NCBI GenBank assembly: GCA_030591195.1
Contig: JAUVBO010000109.1
Coordinates: 1 to 7,399, forward strand
Direction: 5' to 3'
DNA: 7,399 nt
Origin: Pseudomonadota bacterium
GTDB taxonomy: Bacteria; Myxococcota; Polyangia; GCA-2747355; JACKDQ01
The notes under the pieces are model-generated. The model made no database searches. It was not told the origin of the DNA and worked only from the letters and a program-made list of their open reading frames with translations. The translations under genes were made by a program, and so were the position numbers. This document shows positions 1 through 4,576 of this stretch, piece by piece (the stretch's first letter is position 1; each line of letters begins with the position of its first letter).

Positions 1-257
1 ACGTCCGCTTCGTCCGGGTCGAGTTCGAGCAGACCACCGGGGTGAAGGTCAAGCTCGAGCCGGTGCCGGTGGCCTCGCGGCGGATGAGGCTGGTCGCGTC
101 GGTGCGGGTGCGCGAGGACAGCGAGCTCCCCTGGTATCGTCGCTGGTGGGCGCTCGCCGGCATGGGCGCCGCGCTGGCCGCCACCGCCACCGTGGTCGTG
201 GCGTTGATCCCCAAGCCGGTCACCGCCGATCGCGAGGTCGTCGTCACCCCGCCGTAG
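1..257 (+). CDS. C-terminal fragment of a membrane-anchored protein (5' end outside the window)
   Basis: The frame is open from the left edge (first full codon at 3) to the TAG at 255-257, so the start lies outside the window. About 84 residues are visible. A short beta-rich stretch (VRFVRVEFEQTTG, VKVKLEPVPV, MRLVASVRV) is followed by a hinge (REDSELP) and the aromatic/basic entry WYRRWW. Then comes one hydrophobic segment, AGMGAALAATATVVVALI, and a short tail ending EVVVTPP. This matches a single tail transmembrane helix with most of the protein on the other side of the membrane. The beta stretch plus the WYRRWW anchor resembles the ends of PEGA-repeat or similar surface/periplasmic proteins of myxobacteria, but that is a resemblance only; the family is not identifiable from this fragment. 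An internal GTG at 42 could be called as a start, but coding character continues upstream of it. The neighbouring minus-strand gene ends 25 bp away, convergently. Confidence 0.7.
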   Translation, partial: VRFVRVEFEQTTGVKVKLEPVPVASRRMRLVASVRVREDSELPWYRRWWALAGMGAALAATATVVVALIPKPVTADREVVVTPP

Positions 258-282
258 CTGGCGGCAGCGGCAACGGGTTCTG

Positions 283-1626
283 CTAGCTGACGCGGTAGAG
301 GGGGATCGCCTCGTCGAAGCCCTCGATGAACAGTGGCGGGCCGGAGGCGAGGGTGATCTGGTCGCGGATCTGCGCCACCGTGCTCTCGCTGGCGAGGATC
401 TCGCCCGGGCTGGCCAGCGGGATGATCTGGTCGGCGATCTCAGCCGCGTCTCCGAGCACGCCGTAGCTCACCCGGTGCATCGAGCCGACGTTGCCAGCCA
501 CCAGCTTTCCGGTGGAGACGCCGATCTGGATCGAGAGCGCCCGCGAGCCGGCGAGGGACTGGCGACGTCCCTCGTCCTCGACCGCTCGTCGGGCTGCCAC
601 CGCCCCGCCGATCGCCTCCAGCTGGGGTTGCCGGGCGTCGTCGGGCACGTTCCACGCCGCCCGCAGCCGGTGGCAGTCGAGGTCGAGGATCACCCCGCCG
701 TGCTGGTGCAGCGCGTCGATCACCGGCGCGAGGTAGTCGTTGAGCAGCGAGAGGCGCGCCCGCGGCGCGAGCGTCCGCGGCGGCTGCTCGAGCGCCAGCG
801 AGACCACCGTCGTGAGCCGGTCCTCCGAGATCATCTCGAGCGGGCGCTCCTCACGGAGCAGCCGCCGGAGCACCGCCGCGCCGAGGTATGGCTCGAGCGT
901 TCGCTGCAGGCCGCCGGCGTCGCGCAGCGCGCGCATCATCCGGTTGAACGAGCCGGCGAGCGAGGCGATCTCGTCGCTGGTGGCGACCTGGACCGTCTGC
1001 TGCATGTCGCCGCCGGCCACGGCCTCCATCGCCGAGGCCAGGTGCTTGATCGGCCGGGCGACCCGTCGGGCGAGCAGCACCGAGCCGATGATGCCGAGCA
1101 GCAGGCCAGCGCCGAGGATCGCCAGGCCGACCTGGCCCTGGCGCGCGATCTGCGCGTCGATCCGCTGCAGGTCGAATCCGAGGCGCAACCGGCCACGGGG
1201 CACCGGGAGCTGGTACTCCTTGATCCGCCCGCGCCGGTCGAGCTTGCCCGCGGCGAGCGCCTCGAGCACGTGGCGCCGCCCCTGGTTGACCGCCTGCTGG
1301 TAGCTCGAGTCGAGCTTGGCGAAGAGCCGCGGGTTGATCGCGCCCTGGAGCATCGCGCCGCTGCGATCCAGCACCAGCGCGTAGACCAGGCCGGTGTCGA
1401 CACGGTCGGAGCTGGAGACGAAGCTGGTCAGGGTGTCGAAGTCGACCCGTCCTTCGGCGTTGCGCAGCCCGGCGAGCACCTGGGCCAGCTCACGGTCCCG
1501 GGTGACCATCTCGCGTTCGCGGTCCTGGGCGAAGCGGAAGGAGAGCAGGTAGGTCGTGACCCCGGCCACCATCGCCACCAGCAGTGCGCTGAGCAGCGCG
1601 AACTTGATCGACAGCGAGACGCGCAG
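283..1626 (-). CDS. TM-HAMP sensor with degenerate class III adenylate/guanylate cyclase domain
   Basis: Membrane signalling protein, 447 residues if started at the CTG at 1626-1624, or 431 from the GTG at 1578. In the 447-residue numbering it has TM1 at about 9-30, a periplasmic sensor region at about 31-163, TM2 at about 165-188, a HAMP domain at about 185-238 (RPIKHLASAM, then DEIASLAGSFNRM) and a C-terminal cyclase-homology domain at about 271-446. The domain is recognisable from LLNDYLAPVIDALHQHGG, GVSTGKLVAGNVGS and YGVLGDAAEIA. The catalytic residues look lost: the first metal Asp aligns with Ala278, the second with His319, and the transition-state Asn and Arg with Glu396 and Gln400. 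It is therefore more likely a nucleotide-binding or protein-binding pseudo-cyclase than a cAMP synthase (inference from alignment by eye). The CTG start is preferred because GTG 1578 would cut TM1 in half. The gene begins 1 nt after the stop of the biotinyl-carrier gene, so the two are probably co-transcribed and translationally coupled. The stop is TAG at 285-283. Confidence 0.85.
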   Translation of the reverse strand: MRVSLSIKFALLSALLVAMVAGVTTYLLSFRFAQDREREMVTRDRELAQVLAGLRNAEGRVDFDTLTSFVSSSDRVDTGLVYALVLDRSGAMLQGAINPRLFAKLDSSYQQAVNQGRRHVLEALAAGKLDRRGRIKEYQLPVPRGRLRLGFDLQRIDAQIARQGQVGLAILGAGLLLGIIGSVLLARRVARPIKHLASAMEAVAGGDMQQTVQVATSDEIASLAGSFNRMMRALRDAGGLQRTLEPYLGAAVLRRLLREERPLEMISEDRLTTVVSLALEQPPRTLAPRARLSLLNDYLAPVIDALHQHGGVILDLDCHRLRAAWNVPDDARQPQLEAIGGAVAARRAVEDEGRRQSLAGSRALSIQIGVSTGKLVAGNVGSMHRVSYGVLGDAAEIADQIIPLASPGEILASESTVAQIRDQITLASGPPLFIEGFDEAIPLYRVS

Positions 1627-1627
1627 C

Positions 1628-2164
1628 TCAGCCCTCGCTGCTGGCGTCGATCACCACCAGCGTGGCGCCGGCCTCGACGTCGGCCCCTTCGTCGACCTCC
1701 ACGGCCTTGATCGTCCCATCGACTGGGCTGCGGAGCTCATTTTCCATCTTCATCGCCTCGACGACGATCAGCCCCTGGCCCTCCTTGACCACATCCCCCG
1801 GCGCCGCCAGCCGCTTGACCACTCGACCGGGCATCGGCGCTTCGATCACCAGCTCGCCCTTGGCCCGCAGGCCGCCCTGCCCGCCACTGAGCGCCCGACG
1901 CGCGAGGGCGGTCTCGTCGAGGATCTCCACCGGCACGGAGCCCTGACGGTGGTGCACGACCACCTCGCCGCCGGTACCGGCGACGAGCACGTCGTGGACC
2001 CGCCCTTGCGCGTCTAGCAGCTCGTACTGGCGTGCCGCGACCGCGTGGGCCTCGAGCGTCAGCTCGGTCTCACCGATCCGGACCAGGTAGCGGCGCCCGT
2101 CCGTCGACTCGACCGTCACCGGCTGTGGCTCCCCTTCGATGTTCACGTAATGATGGGTCTTCAT
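1628..2164 (-). CDS. Biotin carboxyl carrier (biotinyl-domain) protein of an acyl-CoA or pyruvate carboxylase type
   Basis: 178-residue protein with a C-terminal biotinyl/lipoyl hammerhead domain at about 107-174. Visible motifs are APMPGRVV (109-116), the biotin-attachment motif EAMKMENE with the modified Lys139, and SPVDGTI. The AMKM context is that of biotin rather than lipoate, so a biotin-protein ligase should modify it and it should shuttle carboxyl groups between a biotin carboxylase and a carboxyltransferase. The first 100 residues hold beta-rich segments (PVTVESTDGRRYLVRIGETELTLEA split across strands; YELLDAQGRVHDVLVAG; EVVVHHRQGSVPVEIL). These resemble the linker (BT-like) region found before the carrier domain in acyl-CoA carboxylase alpha subunits. 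No carboxylase or transferase gene is in the window, so the partner and substrate are unknown. The start at ATG 2164-2162 has no clear Shine-Dalgarno; a candidate -10 ends only 10 nt upstream. It is followed after 1 nt by the cyclase-like gene on the same strand. Confidence 0.88.
   Translation of the reverse strand: MKTHHYVNIEGEPQPVTVESTDGRRYLVRIGETELTLEAHAVAARQYELLDAQGRVHDVLVAGTGGEVVVHHRQGSVPVEILDETALARRALSGGQGGLRAKGELVIEAPMPGRVVKRLAAPGDVVKEGQGLIVVEAMKMENELRSPVDGTIKAVEVDEGADVEAGATLVVIDASSEG
1632..1636 (-). promoter_or_regulatory. Shine-Dalgarno supporting a CTG start for the cyclase-like gene
   Basis: Read on the minus strand, GAGGG lies 5 nt before the CTG at 1626-1624 and overlaps the last codons of the upstream gene. 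In the cyclase frame, the codons between the in-frame TGA (about 1654) and GTG 1578 contain no ATG, GTG or TTG. GTG 1578 itself has no purine-rich sequence ahead of it. This site is the main support for the unusual start. Confidence 0.45.
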
Positions 2165-2174
2165 CTCGGCGCGG

Positions 2175-2204
2175 AGTATAGACGCAAGCGCGCGCGAGGA
2201 ACAA
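2175..2204 (-). promoter_or_regulatory. Candidate sigma70-type promoter for the biotinyl-carrier gene, possibly leaderless
   Basis: On the minus strand, TATACT (2180-2175) fits a -10 box at 5 of 6 positions. TTGTTC (2204-2199) is a weak -35 at 3 of 6, with an 18-bp spacer. Only 10 nt separate the -10 from the ATG at 2164, so transcription would start roughly 2-4 nt before or at the start codon. It sits in the 79-bp gap after the lipoprotein gene, a relatively AT-rich spot in a very GC-rich window. Hexamer matches by eye only. Confidence 0.4.
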
Positions 2205-2243
2205 CGAATATGGGGGCGGCGCCCGGGATGCCGGTGACGGCTG

Positions 2244-3236
2244 CTAGCGCAGCAGGCCGTAGATCTTGTTCAGCTTGCGGTTGGCGTCCCTGAAGCGGCC
2301 GTCGCCGTAGCTGGCGGTGGCCTGCTGGAAGAGCATCGCGACCTTCGTCCGGTGCTTGGCCGGCGCGGGCCGGCGCTTGAGGGTCGACGACAGTCGGCTG
2401 ATCTTGGCGCCGATGAACGAGCGGTCGATCCTGATCCTGCGCACCGAGGCCAGCAGCTGGTCGGCGGCGAACTTGGCCCGCGAGAAGTCCTTCTTCGAGA
2501 CCGCGTGGCGGGTCTCGGTCACCAGCCGGTCGATGCCCGCCGGCAGGTCGGCGACCAGCAGCCCCTTGGTGCGCATCGCGTTGAGCGCCGCGCGGTAGAC
2601 CGGCTCGACGTCCCGCCGGCTGTAGCTCCGGTCGCCCGGTCGCCGGTCGGCGACCCGCTGGATCACCGTGGTCGTCGCCGCCCGCGGACAGATCTTCGCC
2701 TGGCGTACGGCGAAGGATTGCTCGCGCCCGGCGAGCTGCTTCTCGCGCGAGGCGAGGCCCTTCTCCCGCCGGGCGAGGTCCTTCTCCCGCAGGGCGAGGG
2801 CGTACTCGCGCCGGCGCAACATCGACTCCTTGGCGCTTCCACTGGCCTTGCCGGCGAGGCTCGACTTCTGCTCGAGCAACTGCTGGAGCCGCTGGTTGAG
2901 CTGCACCTCCTGGCCCGCGAGCTTGGTCTCGAGCGTGACCAGCTTCGACTCCTCCCGCTCGAGCTTCTCCCGCCCCGTCGAGTCCTCGGCTGACAGGGCG
3001 AGCTTGCGGCTGAGCAGCGCCGTCCGCTTGTCGCGCATCCGCGACCGCTCCCGCTGCAGGGTTCCGCGGGTGGCGAGCAGCTTGTTCTCCTGCTCCGCCA
3101 GCTTGCGGTCCTTGGCCACCATCACCTTGACGTTCTCGTCGCCGCGCAGATCCTCCTGCTTCTTGCAGCCGGAGGAGGATAGCAACAGGACGGCGCCGAG
3201 CAGGCCTACCAGCCGCCGTGGCTGCCGCAAGATCAT
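2244..3236 (-). CDS. Coiled-coil lipoprotein with heptad repeats, function unknown
   Basis: 330 residues. The N-terminus is a lipoprotein signal: basic n-region (RQPRR), hydrophobic core VGLLGAVLLLSS, then SSGC with the predicted lipidated Cys24 followed by KK. There is no Asp at +2, which in many Gram-negatives favours the outer membrane. Residues about 30-180 are highly charged and helical, a long coiled coil. Within it, residues 143-177 are five near-perfect heptads of form R-E-K-x-L-A-x, mirrored by a 21-bp tandem repeat in the DNA. A short non-helical linker follows (KICPRAATTTVIQ to about 205, with a single Cys183). The C-terminal 120 residues (from about 208, RRDVEPVYRAALNAMRTKG) look like a bundle of amphipathic helices ending FGDGR-like (YGDGRFRDANRKLNKIYGLLR). 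I do not recognise a named family; an envelope-spanning or scaffold role is a guess. The start at ATG 3236 has a strong Shine-Dalgarno. It is divergent from the ArsA-like gene and lies 79 bp upstream of the biotinyl-carrier gene on the same strand. Confidence 0.85.
   Translation of the reverse strand: MILRQPRRLVGLLGAVLLLSSSGCKKQEDLRGDENVKVMVAKDRKLAEQENKLLATRGTLQRERSRMRDKRTALLSRKLALSAEDSTGREKLEREESKLVTLETKLAGQEVQLNQRLQQLLEQKSSLAGKASGSAKESMLRRREYALALREKDLARREKGLASREKQLAGREQSFAVRQAKICPRAATTTVIQRVADRRPGDRSYSRRDVEPVYRAALNAMRTKGLLVADLPAGIDRLVTETRHAVSKKDFSRAKFAADQLLASVRRIRIDRSFIGAKISRLSSTLKRRPAPAKHRTKVAMLFQQATASYGDGRFRDANRKLNKIYGLLR
2700..2817 (-). repeat. 21-bp in-frame tandem repeat encoding the R-E-K-x-L-A-x heptads
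   Basis: Five units of 21 bp (2700-2720, 2721-2741, 2742-2762, 2763-2783, 2784-2804) plus a partial sixth. On the plus strand each runs roughly CTCSCGCNNGGCGAGNNCTT; the first unit is the most diverged. The period is exactly one heptad of the lipoprotein's coiled coil (residues 143-177), so it looks like growth of the coil by unit duplication. The copy number could vary between strains. Confidence 0.75.
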
Positions 3237-3242
3237 CTGTTT

Positions 3243-3249
3243 CTCCCCC
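3243..3249 (-). promoter_or_regulatory. Strong Shine-Dalgarno of the lipoprotein gene
   Basis: Minus-strand GGGGGAG ends 6 nt before the ATG at 3236. It fixes this start and contrasts with the other genes here, most of which have no clear ribosome binding site. Confidence 0.7.
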
Positions 3250-3251
3250 GC

Positions 3252-3279
3252 TTCGAGTCGAGCGACGTGGTTCGAGTCG
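3252..3279. repeat. 9-bp direct repeat in the lipoprotein leader
   Basis: TTCGAGTCG occurs at 3252-3260 and again at 3271-3279, a 19-bp period, in the untranslated leader of the lipoprotein gene. It could be a tandem operator for a regulator binding near the promoter; it could also be chance, since CGAG is common in this genome. Confidence 0.35.
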
Positions 3280-3305
3280 GCCGATGCACGCGATCCAGGA
3301 GGCTC

Positions 3306-3314
3306 AGTGTATCA
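3306..3314 (-). promoter_or_regulatory. Candidate extended -10 promoter for the lipoprotein gene
   Basis: On the minus strand TG-A-TACACT (3314-3306) is an extended -10 (TGn plus 4 of 6 to TATAAT). No good -35 hexamer is seen; the -35 zone coincides with the 3327-3336 palindrome. The leader would be about 60 nt and would include the strong Shine-Dalgarno. Confidence 0.35.
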
Positions 3315-3326
3315 CGGGACGATCAT

Positions 3327-3336
3327 CGGACGTCCG
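3327..3336. promoter_or_regulatory. Perfect 10-bp palindrome in the divergent promoter region (possible operator)
   Basis: CGGACGTCCG is a perfect inverted repeat placed between the two divergent genes, over the -35 position of the candidate lipoprotein promoter and about 45 bp upstream of the candidate -10 of the ArsA-like gene. That is a typical site for a dimeric regulator. GC-rich DNA yields such palindromes by chance fairly often. Confidence 0.3.
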
Positions 3337-3377
3337 CCCCCCCGTGGCTCCGTTGCCTTTTTCCCGCCTAGGCCGCG

Positions 3378-3386
3378 TGCTATGGT
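3378..3386 (+). promoter_or_regulatory. Candidate extended -10 promoter for the ArsA-like/Nramp-like operon
   Basis: TGC-TATGGT (3378-3386) is an extended -10 element (TGn plus 4 of 6). The best -35-like hexamer, TTGCCT at 3353-3358, is 22 bp away, which is too far, so the TG extension would have to carry recognition. The upstream in-frame ATG at 3382 lies inside this element. If the promoter is real, that ATG cannot be the start, and the message begins about 7 nt before ATG 3400. Confidence 0.35.
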
Positions 3387-3399
3387 TACCTGCCACGTC

Positions 3400-4569
3400 A
3401 TGAGCCAGCAGACTCCCCCTCCCGACCAGCCCCCGCACGCCTCACTGCTCTCGGTGGTCAAGCGCGCGCGGGTGGTGATCAGCGTCGGTGCAGGAGGCGT
3501 GGGCAAGACCACCACCGCGGCGGCCCTCGGGCTGCTCGGCGCCCAGTGCGGTCGTCGAACGCTGGTGCTGACGATCGACCCGGCCCGTCGGCTGGCGGTC
3601 TCGCTGGGACTGCGAGGCGGCCTCGACCACCACCAGCGACCGGTGCCGGCGGAGAAGATGCGCGCTGCCGGGCTCGAGCCGGGGTTGCTCTACGCGATGA
3701 TGCTCGATCAGAAGCAGACCTTCGACGATCTGATCCGGCGCCAGTCGGCCGACGAGCAGAGCGCGAGGCGCGTGCTGGCGAACAAGCTCTACCGGGAGAT
3801 CTCGACCCGTCTCGCGGGTGGCCAGGAGTACGCGGCGATGGAGAAGCTCCACGAGCTGGTGGAGCAGGGCGCCTACGATCTGATCGTGCTCGACACGCCA
3901 CCGACGGCCAACGCGATCGACTTCTTCGAGGCGCCGCACAAGATGGTCAACCTGATCGACAGCCCGGCGGTGGCCTTCTTCCTCAAGAGCTACCGCACCG
4001 CTGGTCGCTTCAGCTTCAAGCTGCTCAGCGCCGGCGCCTCGCTGGTCTTTCGTCGCCTGGCGAGGTTCGTCGGCGGTGGCTTCCTCGACGACGTCGCCGA
4101 GTACTTCGGCGCGATGCACGCGTTGCTCGATGGCTTCAAGGAGCGCGCGGCGAAGGTGATCGAGCTGCTCAGCCGCGTCGACGTGGCCTACATCGTCGTC
4201 ACCAGCCCCGACCGGCGGGCGGTCGACGAGGCGATCGGCTTCGACCAGCGCTTCGCCGCCATCGGCTCGGCGGCCACCGGGTTCGTGATCAACCGGGTTC
4301 ACCCGCTGGCGCGCTCGACGCCAGCGGCGGAGCAGGTCGAGCGCGAGCTGCTGCGCTGCGCGATGGCTCCCCAGGAGGCCGCGGCCCTGGCGCCGCGGCT
4401 GCTTGACGCCCACCAGCGGATGCAGGTCCTCGGCGAGGCCGACGCGGCCCAGATCGAGCGGCTGATCAGCCGCTGTGGCGCGGGCAAGCACTACGTCCGC
4501 GTGCCGCTGTTCGACGAGGACATCTACGACGTTGGCGGGCTGTTGAAGCTGGCCCGGTACCTGCGGTAG
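3400..4569 (+). CDS. ArsA/GET3-family (anion-transporting-type) ATPase
   Basis: 389-residue cytosolic SIMIBI-class P-loop ATPase. Visible motifs are the P-loop VGAGGVGKTTTAAALG (29-44), the switch I region LTIDPARRLAVSLG (57-70; Asp60-Pro61) and the switch II segment LIVLDTPPTANAIDF (161-175; Asp165). Further on is VVTSPDRRAVDEA, the usual strand before the adenine-binding NRV segment (FVINRVHPL, 295-303). The wording is close to the actinobacterial/myxobacterial ArsA-like ATPases, such as the mycobacterial Rv3679/Rv3680 pair, as I recall them. The first Lys of the KGGxGKT deviant Walker A is Ala31 here, so the intersubunit signature lysine of ArsA/Get3 is missing. Only one ATPase domain is present, against two in the arsenite-pump ArsA of plasmids. 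No CxC metal site is obvious. The start at ATG 3400 lacks a Shine-Dalgarno; ATG 3382 is an in-frame alternative adding 6 residues (MVTCHV). It is followed after 7 nt by the Nramp-like transporter gene, so the two are probably one operon. The physiological client or substrate is unknown. Confidence 0.9.
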   Translation: MSQQTPPPDQPPHASLLSVVKRARVVISVGAGGVGKTTTAAALGLLGAQCGRRTLVLTIDPARRLAVSLGLRGGLDHHQRPVPAEKMRAAGLEPGLLYAMMLDQKQTFDDLIRRQSADEQSARRVLANKLYREISTRLAGGQEYAAMEKLHELVEQGAYDLIVLDTPPTANAIDFFEAPHKMVNLIDSPAVAFFLKSYRTAGRFSFKLLSAGASLVFRRLARFVGGGFLDDVAEYFGAMHALLDGFKERAAKVIELLSRVDVAYIVVTSPDRRAVDEAIGFDQRFAAIGSAATGFVINRVHPLARSTPAAEQVERELLRCAMAPQEAAALAPRLLDAHQRMQVLGEADAAQIERLISRCGAGKHYVRVPLFDEDIYDVGGLLKLARYLR

Positions 4570-4576
4570 CCGCGGC

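Noticed and set aside
258..282. Possible bidirectional terminator between the first two convergent genes
   Set aside because: The 25-bp gap has no stable stem or T-run, only a short TAGCTG direct repeat at the two stop regions.
475..1710. A 411-codon open frame on the plus strand opposite the cyclase-like gene
   Set aside because: It is rich in Arg/Ala/Asp/Gln with no fold-like pattern, lies fully antisense to a gene with clear domains, and is the usual shadow of GC-rich third positions.
2205..2243. Possible terminator after the lipoprotein gene (small stems GCCG-GTGA-CGGC at 2230-2241 and GGGC/GCCC nearby)
   Set aside because: Stems are only 4 bp and there is no T-run, so this is expected by chance at this G+C content.
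2668..3399. N-terminal extension of the ArsA-like frame upstream to 2668, giving a 633-residue protein
   Set aside because: The extension is Ser/Arg-rich and antisense to the lipoprotein gene. The P-loop lies close after ATG 3400, as in the family, and the candidate promoter is at 3378-3386.
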